Source of the DNA: Brevibacillus formosus
GTDB lineage: Bacteria; Bacillota; Bacilli; Brevibacillales; Brevibacillaceae
Assembly (NCBI RefSeq): GCF_003013405.1
Contig: NZ_PXZL01000030.1
Coordinates: 186,001 to 250,000 of the forward strand
DNA: 64,000 nucleotides
Direction of reading: 5' to 3'
Part shown: in pieces, positions 8,051 to 15,122 of the stretch
How positions within the stretch are numbered: position 1 is the stretch's first letter
How the letters are laid out: every line of letters starts with the position of its first letter
Program-made: the position numbers and the translations under genes
Notes under the pieces: model-generated
What the model saw: the letters and a program-made list of their open reading frames with translations, nothing else
Told to the model about the DNA's origin: nothing
Database searches by the model: none

Positions 8051-8713
8051 CTAACGGGATCGTACAATCCGCTGAAGCGCTTGCGATGCTTCTTCAGGTG
8101 ATTCGGCCTGGCTGATCGCACTGATAATCGCGACCCCATCCGCCCCGGCAGCAAGCACTTCAGCAGCATTTTCCAGTGTAATGCCACCAATTCCGACGAT
8201 AGGCAAATCATTCCCGACTGCCTTGCGGATCTCCGCTAGCCCCACTGGTCCGATAGGCTCTCCAGCATCTGCCTTGGAACGTGTAGCGAACATCGCTCCT
8301 ACACCGATACAATCGACGCCACCGTTTTGGGCAGCGAGCGCCTCTTCGACCGTACCTGCCGAAACACCGATGTACATCTCGGAGCCAACTTTGGCTCGTA
8401 CTTCTGCCAACGCCATGTCATCTTGCCCGACATGGACGCCATCTGCCTGCAAACGAATCGCCAGATCCACATCGTCATTCACAAAAAATACAGTGTCATG
8501 GTAACGACATAGCTGTTGCAGCTGTCTGCCCAGCTCATATTGTTCCCGAGCAGTCAGCTTGCTTCCTTTATCACGTAGCTGAAGCGTGCCCACTCCTCCG
8601 CGCAATGCTGCTTCCACAATTTGCACGGTCTTTTCGCTGGAATACCCGCAATCCTGCGTACCAACGACAAAGTAGACACCCATCTTTTCCCGAAGTCTTT
8701 GTATATTTCGCAT
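8051..8713 (-). CDS. thiE: Thiamine-phosphate synthase
   Basis: Joins HMP pyrophosphate and thiazole phosphate to thiamine phosphate in the cytosol. The TIM-barrel signature is complete: GGVGTLQLRDKGSKL, FFVNDDVDLAIRLQADGVHVGQDD, DCIGVGAMFATRSKADAG and PIVGIGGITLENAAEVLAAGADGVAII. At 220 residues the length is normal. The start follows GGGAGG. It lies four bases after tenI, so the two are translationally close. No thiG, thiS, thiO, thiC or thiD gene is in view, so these two genes are a partial thiamine set. Confidence 0.95.
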   Translation of the reverse strand: MRNIQRLREKMGVYFVVGTQDCGYSSEKTVQIVEAALRGGVGTLQLRDKGSKLTAREQYELGRQLQQLCRYHDTVFFVNDDVDLAIRLQADGVHVGQDDMALAEVRAKVGSEMYIGVSAGTVEEALAAQNGGVDCIGVGAMFATRSKADAGEPIGPVGLAEIRKAVGNDLPIVGIGGITLENAAEVLAAGADGVAIISAISQAESPEEASQALQRIVRSR

Positions 8714-8716
8714 GCT

Positions 8717-9352
8717 TTATTTTCCCTCCCAACGATCCAATGCCTCTCGATAAGCGCTGGCTGCTGACTTGGCATCAGTTGCATCGGTGATCCCCGATAA
8801 GACAGCAATGCCCGCACACCCTGCTTCCAAAACTTGCGCAGTCCGATCCGGCGTAACTCCGCCGAGTCCGATGATCGGCACATGCCATCTTGCGGTCATC
8901 TGCGCGAGTTCGATTGTTCCTCTTGGCGCAAGACCAGGCTTCGAACCACTCGCAAAAATATGCCCGTAGAGCAAATAATCGACTTGTGCGGCAATGGCTT
9001 GCTGTGCTTCCTCCACGGAATGGACGGAACGCCCTATTTTTTGACCAGTCTTCAGCACCATTCTCGCTTCCACAGGAGACAGACTATGGTATGCCAGGTG
9101 AGCACCAGCACAACCCGACGCAGCTGCCACGTCCACCCGATCATTTACGATCAAGGACGAAAGGGGGATGACATTCGCCAATGCCTTTACCCAGTCCATG
9201 CATTCCTTTGCGGTACGCTGTTTTTCCCGTATGTGTAAAAAGTTCATACCACCTGCAAAAGCAGCTTCTGCCATTCGCAATACATCCTCAAGCGAATGCC
9301 GACCGCTCGTAATCACATGCAGCTCACGAGTGCTTGACATCAGGTTGGACAC
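8717..9352 (-). CDS. tenI: Thiazole tautomerase TenI
   Basis: ThiE-like TIM-barrel protein of 211 residues. In Bacillus, TenI aromatises the thiazole phosphate carboxylate before coupling by ThiE. The sequence has ELHVITSGRHSLEDVL, FLHIREKQRTAKE (REK replaces the RDK of ThiE), LIVNDRVDVAAASGCAGAHLAY, LYGHIFASGSKPGLAPRG and PIIGLGGVTPDR. The length of the SGSKPG loop is typical of TenI rather than ThiE. The start is either GTG at 9352 or ATG at 9340; GGAGG lies 2 and 14 bases before them, so neither is ideal. The gene overlaps the end of the upstream unknown gene by 29 bases. Confidence 0.88.
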   Translation of the reverse strand: MSNLMSSTRELHVITSGRHSLEDVLRMAEAAFAGGMNFLHIREKQRTAKECMDWVKALANVIPLSSLIVNDRVDVAAASGCAGAHLAYHSLSPVEARMVLKTGQKIGRSVHSVEEAQQAIAAQVDYLLYGHIFASGSKPGLAPRGTIELAQMTARWHVPIIGLGGVTPDRTAQVLEAGCAGIAVLSGITDATDAKSAASAYREALDRWEGK

Positions 9353-9686
9353 CGCCTCCAGCGAGTGCTGTCACACATTCCTGCAGCCATTGCGTCGTCC
9401 GGTCTTCTTTGTCCGTCGGCGACTGAGCCAACAGCTCAATCACGAGCCGACGCAAGAAAAAAGCTTGTTGTACGGTAAGTGGAAAAGTAATATTTTTTGG
9501 CTTGGTTTCCTGTTTCTCCAATGTCTCTACGCCCGCCAACAAAATATCACCGATGGACTCCACGAGTTCGCGAACCTGCTCATTTTGCTTCAATTCGTCA
9601 TAACAGCCATCATATAGTCTGCACAAAAGTAAAAACGCCTGTGACGACAAGGTCACCGGCTGTACATTCTGCATCGGTTCCGTCAT
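9324..9686 (-). CDS. Hypothetical protein overlapping tenI
   Basis: A 120-residue, all-helical acidic protein that I cannot assign. The start is well supported by GGAGGGAAACGT before ATG. Its 3' end overlaps tenI, so the three genes form one operon (unknown-tenI-thiE). No cysteines suggest a metal site and no membrane segment is present. Confidence 0.7.
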   Translation of the reverse strand: MTEPMQNVQPVTLSSQAFLLLCRLYDGCYDELKQNEQVRELVESIGDILLAGVETLEKQETKPKNITFPLTVQQAFFLRRLVIELLAQSPTDKEDRTTQWLQECVTALAGGGVQPDVKHS

Positions 9687-9750
9687 ACGTTTCCCTCCAC
9701 TCGCTAGAAAAACAAAATCTATTATATCACATCATGACCTGTATCCATTA

Positions 9751-9775
9751 AGAAAACCGCTGATTGCTCAGCGGT
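9751..9775 (-). terminator. Terminator with GCAA tetraloop
   Basis: ACCGCTGA-ttgc-TCAGCGGT: an 8-bp perfect stem with a GCAA tetraloop on the minus strand, followed by TTTCTT. It overlaps the stop codon of the 43-codon gene at 9768 and may also work on the plus strand (CTTTT). Confidence 0.8.
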
Positions 9776-9899
9776 CTTTTGCAGTTCCTTCATTTCGATC
9801 ATTATGGTTCGATTGTCGCAAATTTGTGTTGCGATCGTTTTCATCCAGCGTTTTACCACGATTTTTCCCGAGGTCTTTGCTGTTGTTGTTCTTTCCCAA
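9768..9899 (-). CDS. Small Asn-rich hydrophilic peptide, 43 residues
   Basis: Reads MGKNNNSKDLGKNRGK then TLDENDRNTNLRQSNHN and ends GTAKDR; about a quarter of the residues are Asn and there is no hydrophobic stretch. The TTG start lies nine bases after AGGAGG, and the reading frame ends inside a strong terminator, so it looks like a real monocistronic gene. Composition resembles minor small acid-soluble spore proteins (SspN/SspP type) of Bacillaceae, but I see no diagnostic motif, so this is only a suggestion. Confidence 0.6.
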   Translation of the reverse strand: MGKNNNSKDLGKNRGKTLDENDRNTNLRQSNHNDRNEGTAKDR

Positions 9900-9954
9900 T
9901 TGATTCACCTCCTAGGTCATTCATAGGATAGCGTAACCAATTCGGGTCACTTTA

Positions 9955-10371
9955 TTAGCTGGTTGGAAGTAGTCTCTTTCGTTTGTAGATCGCGTAGCCG
10001 ATGGCGAACGGTACACGCCACCCGAGCAAAAACGCCAGGGTAATGAAATAAGTCACACCTGCAAAAATAAGCGTAGTCGGTACACCAGTCCACCAAGAGC
10101 GGATCAGCAAGCCAATCGGTGCTGCTAGCGTCCACGTAATCAGTGCCGATAATAATTGTCGACCCGCAGATTCATACGTTCGCTGTCTGTAGCTCTTGAA
10201 CAACAGAATCGAGATGATCCATCCCACCAGGAAGGGGGCTAATGTTTCGATAATCCCCATGACCGTGACAGGGTAGTTATGAATGATTTTTCCGTAATAA
10301 ACAAAAAACACGAAGGCGATCAGATCCCCGAGCAACAATAAATAGCCCGGTGCCGACAAACGCAGTCTCAT
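9955..10371 (-). CDS. DUF3054 family membrane protein
   Basis: A 138-residue protein with four hydrophobic segments (LLLLGDLIAFVFFVYYG, LAPFLVGWIISILLF, LISALITWTLAAPIGLLI-like and TLIFAGVTYFITLAFLLGW). The GDL...FVYYG motif near the N-terminus and the positively charged C-terminal tail (YKRKR) are typical of DUF3054. Function unknown. The start follows AAGAGGG. Confidence 0.8.
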   Translation of the reverse strand: MRLRLSAPGYLLLLGDLIAFVFFVYYGKIIHNYPVTVMGIIETLAPFLVGWIISILLFKSYRQRTYESAGRQLLSALITWTLAAPIGLLIRSWWTGVPTTLIFAGVTYFITLAFLLGWRVPFAIGYAIYKRKRLLPTS

Positions 10372-10465
10372 GTATACCCTCTTTTCCGGGTCTTGTCAGA
10401 GTAAACCCTCTTGGTTCACCCCTATTGTACACATGCGCTGAACGCCCTTCAATCAATCCAAGCCT

Positions 10466-11056
10466 TTATTCACCAAACAGCAACAATTGCAGCTTTTGCT
10501 TGGCTTCCGGCCATTCACGATCGAGTATGCTGAAGTATACCGAGTCGCGAATGTATCCATCTGGCATCACCATATGATTGCGCAGGACTCCTTCTCGAAT
10601 GCCGCCGATTCGGGCGATGGCACGTTGCGAATTCAAATTGCGCGAATCTGTCTTGAGCTGTACGCGAATACAACCTAGCTGTTCGAAGCAGTGGCGCAGG
10701 AGAAGCCATTTACATTCCGTATTGACACCCGTTTTCCAGACGGATGGGGTCAGCCATGTAAACCCGATTTCCAATCCGCGATCCTTTTTCGCTATTCCTA
10801 AAAATCTCGTGCTCCCGATAACCTGCTCATCTGTTTGGCGAATAATAACGAATGGCAATTCCGTGTGGGCTTGTTCATTTTTTAAAGCCTGCAGGATAAA
10901 GGCCTGAGCATCTTCTCTTGTTCGAATGGTAACGGACATATACGGCCAAATCTCTTCATAGGCGCCTGCTTTCCAGATACCGTCCACATGGGCCATTCTA
11001 AGCGGCTCCAATCGGACCAGCTTGCCTTCCAAGATTACAGGTTCAATATTTAACAT
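10466..11056 (-). CDS. GNAT family N-acetyltransferase (RimJ/RimL type)
   Basis: A 196-residue acetyltransferase that would transfer acetyl from acetyl-CoA to an amine, as in ribosomal protein N-acetylation or small-molecule detoxification. It opens with LEGKLVRLEPLRMAHVDGIW, has GLEIGFTWLTPSVWKTGVNTE as the core strand and acetyl-CoA site region, and RIGGIREGVLRNHMVMPDG as the conserved C-terminal motif of the RimJ/RimL group. The ATG at 11056 follows AGAGGAGAGG; an upstream in-frame ATG lacks a ribosome site. A perfect 11-bp hairpin lies directly upstream of the ribosome site. Confidence 0.85.
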   Translation of the reverse strand: MLNIEPVILEGKLVRLEPLRMAHVDGIWKAGAYEEIWPYMSVTIRTREDAQAFILQALKNEQAHTELPFVIIRQTDEQVIGSTRFLGIAKKDRGLEIGFTWLTPSVWKTGVNTECKWLLLRHCFEQLGCIRVQLKTDSRNLNSQRAIARIGGIREGVLRNHMVMPDGYIRDSVYFSILDREWPEAKQKLQLLLFGE

Positions 11057-11072
11057 GTCTGCCTCTCCTCTA

Positions 11073-11102
11073 CTGTTCTGCTTCATCTATCAAGCAGAAC
11101 AG
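11073..11102. repeat. Perfect 11-bp inverted repeat upstream of GNAT gene
   Basis: CTGTTCTGCTT-catctatc-AAGCAGAACAG. On the minus strand it follows tctA by about 60 bp and ends immediately before the GNAT ribosome site. No T run follows, so it is not a standard terminator. It may be an operator or a 5'-leader structure. Confidence 0.6.
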
Positions 11103-11165
11103 CTTCCCGAAATTTTTCCAATGATACGGGCTCGCGAGGACACTGTCAAGACAAATAACAGGATG

Positions 11166-12692
11166 TTACGCTTCTTCATTAATAATGACTTGCTTCCCTC
11201 TGCGCTTTAAGAAGATAGGGATTAGCAACCACAAAAGCGCACAAACCAGAAAAGCAGCGGAAAGCGGCTTTGTCAAAAAGATGGAAAAGTCACCATTCGA
11301 GGTGGTCAACGCTCTTCTCATGTTATTTTCAATCATCGGTCCCAACACAAGGCCGAGGACGAGCGGTGCCAGCGGAAAATCGTTTTTCGTCAGATAATAG
11401 CCAGCTACTCCACAAATCAGAAGCAAAATTAAGTCAAACGTACTGATTTGCACAGCGTACACACCGAAAACGGATATCGCGATAATGAGCGGAAGTAGGA
11501 AATGGGATGGTGTTTCAATAATTTTGGCAAACACTTTTACCAATGGCATGTTCAAAATCAACAGCATGACATTGCCGATAAACATACTTGCAATCAAGCC
11601 CCAGGCAATCTGCGGATGATCACTAAACAATAGTGGCCCCGGCTGTACGTTATACATCAATAATGCACCCATTAAAATCGCAGTGGTACCGGAGCCAGGA
11701 ATGCCCAACGTCAACAGTGGAATCATTGCACCGCCAGAAGCAGCATTGTTTGCAGACTCCGGAGCTGCTACACCTGCGATCGCTCCTTTTCCAAAACGGC
11801 TAGGATCTTTGCTCAGTTTTTTCTCAAAAATATACGAGAAGAAGGATGCGAGGGTAGCGCCAGCACCAGGCAAAACACCAATGAAAAATCCGAGCAACGA
11901 GCCGCGTGTAATCGGTCCGGCACTTTCTTTCAGGTCTTTCCTGGTAGGGAGTACTCGCCCCACTTTAATCATTTCCTTGGTCGATTGATCGTCTTCCAGA
12001 ATGGTCTTGAACACTTCTCCTAGAGCGAACAAACCAACAGCTATTGTAAGGAACTCTAGACCTTGATACAAATCAGGAATATCGTAGGTGAATCGCGCCA
12101 CGCCCGATACGGTATCCATCCCGATTGTCGCAAGCAAGAGCCCCATGACTGTCATAATGAGGGCTTTGGTCATGGATTTTCCGCCAAGTCCGCTTACGGC
12201 ACACAAGCCCAGCAGCATGAGAGAGAAATACTCAGCAGGGCCGAACTTCAAAGCCAGATCTGATAATGGATCAGCCAAAAACACGAGGGCAATCAATGCT
12301 ACGAGCCCCGCAACAAAAGAACCGATAGCCGCAATCGACAGCGCTGCACCAGCACGTCCTTGTTTGGCCATTTGATAACCGTCCAATGTCGTAACGACAG
12401 ACGAGGATTCACCTGGCGTATTTAACAAGATGGACGTTGTGGAACCACCGTACATCGCACCATAGTAAACGCCTGCCAACAAAATCAGTGCGCTAGCCGC
12501 CGCACTTTCAGGAGGTAAGCCAGAGGTCAAGGAAGCAGTAACGGGCATCAATAATGCGACTCCGCTCATTGGACCGATGCCGGGAAGAACCCCTACCGCA
12601 GTACCAATCAGGACGCCAATAAAGGCAAAGACAAGATTATGCCACTGTAAGGCAACGAGAAAACCATCCGCTAAAAATTGCAAGGCACTCAT
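11166..12692 (-). CDS. tctA: Tripartite tricarboxylate transporter, large membrane subunit TctA
   Basis: Large permease subunit of a TTT-family transporter that takes up citrate-like di- or tricarboxylates with a binding protein. At 508 residues with about 11-12 hydrophobic segments the length is normal. Family motifs are visible: GTAVGVLPGIGPMSG near the N-terminus, TTSILLNTPGESSSVVTTLDGYQMAKQGRAG, and the repeated LLGFFIGVLPGAGATLASF. The start follows GGGAGGGGGA. It is the last gene of tctC-tctB-tctA, 18 bp after tctB. Confidence 0.95.
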   Translation of the reverse strand: MSALQFLADGFLVALQWHNLVFAFIGVLIGTAVGVLPGIGPMSGVALLMPVTASLTSGLPPESAAASALILLAGVYYGAMYGGSTTSILLNTPGESSSVVTTLDGYQMAKQGRAGAALSIAAIGSFVAGLVALIALVFLADPLSDLALKFGPAEYFSLMLLGLCAVSGLGGKSMTKALIMTVMGLLLATIGMDTVSGVARFTYDIPDLYQGLEFLTIAVGLFALGEVFKTILEDDQSTKEMIKVGRVLPTRKDLKESAGPITRGSLLGFFIGVLPGAGATLASFFSYIFEKKLSKDPSRFGKGAIAGVAAPESANNAASGGAMIPLLTLGIPGSGTTAILMGALLMYNVQPGPLLFSDHPQIAWGLIASMFIGNVMLLILNMPLVKVFAKIIETPSHFLLPLIIAISVFGVYAVQISTFDLILLLICGVAGYYLTKNDFPLAPLVLGLVLGPMIENNMRRALTTSNGDFSIFLTKPLSAAFLVCALLWLLIPIFLKRRGKQVIINEEA

Positions 12693-12710
12693 GCTAATCT
12701 ATCCCCCTCC

Positions 12711-13178
12711 CTAGACGCCTAGCCAGGCAGGTAGTCCTGGAAGCGTACCTTTTAGTAAATGCACATAGATGACATAAACGCCTACTGAAAACAACAGGGC
12801 AACGATTCCCGATTTCAGGACGCTTTTACTTCCCATCACGGTGAAGGCGTACAGAAGGAAAGCGAAGCTCGAGATGACATAACCGAGTTTCTCTAACAAC
12901 AAAACATACAAGAGTGTCGCAGCCAAAATGAATATAAATCGCTTGTATCGCAGTGGACTCTGTGACTCGGATGAGGAAGCACCCACGCCTTTCTTGTAGG
13001 TCTCCCATAACAGTCGCAAGCTCAATAAGATCAGGATGACACCAAGCCCGAGTGGAAACATATTCGGCCCAACCTGGCTTCCGTATGCACTAGACGAAAT
13101 ATTTTGACTTTCAGCGATAAAGAGTGCGCCTACTAACGCAAAAATCAGGCTGCCGATACGATCAAACATCAGGTTCAT
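12711..13178 (-). CDS. tctB: Tripartite tricarboxylate transporter, small membrane subunit TctB
   Basis: Small membrane subunit of 155 residues with four hydrophobic helices and the typical QVGPNMFPLGLGVILILLS stretch after helix 1. It works with TctA in the membrane. The start follows AGGAGGTATAC. It lies 47 bp after tctC and 18 bp before tctA. Confidence 0.93.
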   Translation of the reverse strand: MNLMFDRIGSLIFALVGALFIAESQNISSSAYGSQVGPNMFPLGLGVILILLSLRLLWETYKKGVGASSSESQSPLRYKRFIFILAATLLYVLLLEKLGYVISSFAFLLYAFTVMGSKSVLKSGIVALLFSVGVYVIYVHLLKGTLPGLPAWLGV

Positions 13179-13225
13179 GTATACCTCCTAAGGTGTGGAA
13201 AAAGGAGGGGATGCCCCTCCTCTCC

Positions 13226-14284
13226 CTACTTCGACATCCCAAGTGATGTCAACAGTTCTTTGACCTGCTTATCTTGTTCGTCCAGGAATGCTGAGAAAGC
13301 AGCAGCGTCCTTGTACTCACTTTCCCAACCGTTTGCAGCCAATTCTTTTGTCCATGCCTCATGCGTGGAAAGTTCTTTCAGCTTTGCATCCCAATAAGCC
13401 TTTGCGTCTGCTGGCATATCAGCTGGTCCGAAAACACCGCGCCAAATCGTGAACGTCGCATCAATACCTTGCTCTTTTAACGTCGGAATATCTTTCAGAT
13501 CGCCGCCGAGACGCTCATTAGAAGTAACGCCCAGTACGCGGATTTTCCCTGCTTTCAAATATTCACCCACGCTGGAAGCATCTGTTGCAATGATATCCGC
13601 ATTGCCGCCCAACAAGGCAGCCATTGCTTCTCCGCCGCCATCATACGAAACGTATTTGACACTTTTCGGATCAATTCCGTATTTAGCTGCTGGCAATACG
13701 CCGATCAGATGGTCCATTGATCCTGGAGCAGAGCCACCTGCCAGCGTAATCTTGCTTGGGTCAGCCTTGATCGCGTCCAGCAAGCTCTTGATATCCTTAT
13801 GTGGTGAATCCGCTTTCACAACGAGCGTGCCGAAATCTTTCGTCATTTGCGCCAATGGTGTAACATCTTTGTAGCCAAATGGGCTGTTCCCTTCTTTTTT
13901 GTTATTGTTAATCAAGATAGGAGGAGAGCTAACAAATAATTTATAAGGATTGCCTTTGTCTTTGCTTACATACTCAGCCAAGAACACGGTTCCCCCGCCA
14001 CCCGGCTTATTTTCTACTGTGATGGTTTCTGTCACCAGCTTGCTTTCCGCCAACACCTTTGCTACCGAGCGAGCTGTCTTATCCCAGCCCCCACCTGCAC
14101 CGGATGGAGCTACATACACAATCGGCTTTTCTGGGTATTTGGATGCCTCTGCGGCAGGCTGCGTCGATGGAGCTGGTTGCGCTCCTGGACTTGCTGTTCC
14201 CGTATTTCCAGTACCTCCACCACAAGCAGCCAATGCTAGTGTGAGAAAAGTAGACACTGTAATTAGCACTTTTTTTCTTTTCAT
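13226..14284 (-). CDS. tctC: Tripartite tricarboxylate transporter substrate-binding lipoprotein TctC
   Basis: Extracytoplasmic solute receptor of 352 residues. The signal peptide ends in a lipobox (LALAAC, Cys21), followed by a Gly/Thr/Ser/Pro-rich linker, so it is a membrane-anchored lipoprotein as expected in a Gram-positive. The Bug/TctC fold is shown by YPEKPIVYVAPSGAGGGWDKTAR, GGGTVFLAEY, TLAGGSAPGSMDH and the C-terminal VLGVTSNERL. The ATG at 14284 follows AAGGGGGA at ten bases. A cre site lies 31 bp upstream of the start and direct repeats further upstream; the CitA/CitB-type genes precede it. Confidence 0.94.
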   Translation of the reverse strand: MKRKKVLITVSTFLTLALAACGGGTGNTGTASPGAQPAPSTQPAAEASKYPEKPIVYVAPSGAGGGWDKTARSVAKVLAESKLVTETITVENKPGGGGTVFLAEYVSKDKGNPYKLFVSSPPILINNNKKEGNSPFGYKDVTPLAQMTKDFGTLVVKADSPHKDIKSLLDAIKADPSKITLAGGSAPGSMDHLIGVLPAAKYGIDPKSVKYVSYDGGGEAMAALLGGNADIIATDASSVGEYLKAGKIRVLGVTSNERLGGDLKDIPTLKEQGIDATFTIWRGVFGPADMPADAKAYWDAKLKELSTHEAWTKELAANGWESEYKDAAAFSAFLDEQDKQVKELLTSLGMSK

Positions 14285-14314
14285 CAAACAAATATCCCCC
14301 TTAACCCGCTTGTT

Positions 14315-14328
14315 TGTAAGCGCTATCA
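14315..14328. promoter_or_regulatory. cre site (CcpA operator) upstream of tctC
   Basis: TGTAAGCGCTATCA matches the cre consensus TGWAANCGNTNWCA at every defined position. It lies 31 bp upstream of the tctC start codon, probably downstream of or overlapping the promoter, so CcpA binding would repress the transporter when preferred sugars are present. Confidence 0.75.
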
Positions 14329-14409
14329 CGCTTGCACATAATGTACCATCGCGGAAGGTAGGGGGAATAGTTTTCGTGCATAAGGTCTATTTTGAAAATT
14401 AATCACGTT

Positions 14410-14426
14410 TTGTTCATATTGTTCAT
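14410..14426. promoter_or_regulatory. Tandem TTGTTCAT repeats upstream of tctC
   Basis: TTGTTCAT occurs twice with a 9-bp period, immediately after the response regulator stop codon and about 130 bp upstream of tctC. An AT-rich dyad (ATTTTCAAAAT on the minus strand) follows downstream. Possible binding region of the CitB-type regulator; inference only. Confidence 0.35.
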
Positions 14427-14432
14427 GGAACA

Positions 14433-15122
14433 TTACGGAAGATAGCGATATTTTCTTTCCGGTCTGCCAACGGTGCCATATATCAAGTCAGCACGCGCCT
14501 TTTTTTCCAGGACCAAGTATTCTAAATACCTTCGTGCTGTTGTTCGACTGGTTCCAATCTCGCGGCCAATCTCCTCCGCTGAGACCCCCTTGTCTCCCGT
14601 CTGTCTGATCGCTTCGATTACTTTTTCCAGCGTTAAAAGATCAATTCCTTTTGGTGCAAGCACATCTCGATTTCTCGGCGCGACTAATCTTCTGGTCAGC
14701 ATTTGGTCAATGACTTCCTGGTCTACCTCGACAGCTTCTCTCGTCCGGATGACATGCTCGCGATAGCTTTCCAACCGTTCACGAAAGCGCTCGAAAACCA
14801 GCGGCTTGACGATATAATCGAATACTCCGCCGCGCAGCGCTTCCTGGACCATTTCCATTTCCTTGGCTGCGGTGATCATGATCACGTCTACTTCGCGGTA
14901 ATGTTGACGAATATACCAGACCAGCTCCGTTCCCAGCATGTCTGGCAAGTACACATCCAGCAAAACGAGATGAGGGCGGGTACAAGACAGTAATTCTTTG
15001 GCATCCATCCCATTCGTTGCTGTAGCAATGACTTCAAAACCTTCAATCTTGCTGACAAATCGCTTGTTGATATCGATAATCCGCATATCGTCCTCTACGA
15101 TGAGAACCTCCAGCTTCCTCAA
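14433..15122 (-). CDS. CitB/DcuR-type response regulator
   Basis: Response regulator of 229 residues. The receiver has E10-D11-D12, the phospho-acceptor D56 (HLVLLDVYLPD) and the Lys in YIVKPL. The C-terminal part (TGDKGVSAEEIGREIGTSRTTARRYLEYL) is the helix-turn-helix of the CitB/DcuR/CitT group, which activates carboxylate transport genes. Start TTG with GGAGG seven bases before; the TTG overlaps the stop of the kinase gene (TTGA). Its target is most likely the tctCBA operon directly downstream. Confidence 0.93.
   Translation of the reverse strand: MRKLEVLIVEDDMRIIDINKRFVSKIEGFEVIATATNGMDAKELLSCTRPHLVLLDVYLPDMLGTELVWYIRQHYREVDVIMITAAKEMEMVQEALRGGVFDYIVKPLVFERFRERLESYREHVIRTREAVEVDQEVIDQMLTRRLVAPRNRDVLAPKGIDLLTLEKVIEAIRQTGDKGVSAEEIGREIGTSRTTARRYLEYLVLEKKARADLIYGTVGRPERKYRYLP

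Noticed and set aside
8051-9750. TPP riboswitch upstream of the tenI-thiE operon
   Set aside because: I looked for the CTGAGA and ACCTGA cores upstream of the first gene and found neither in a plausible arrangement.
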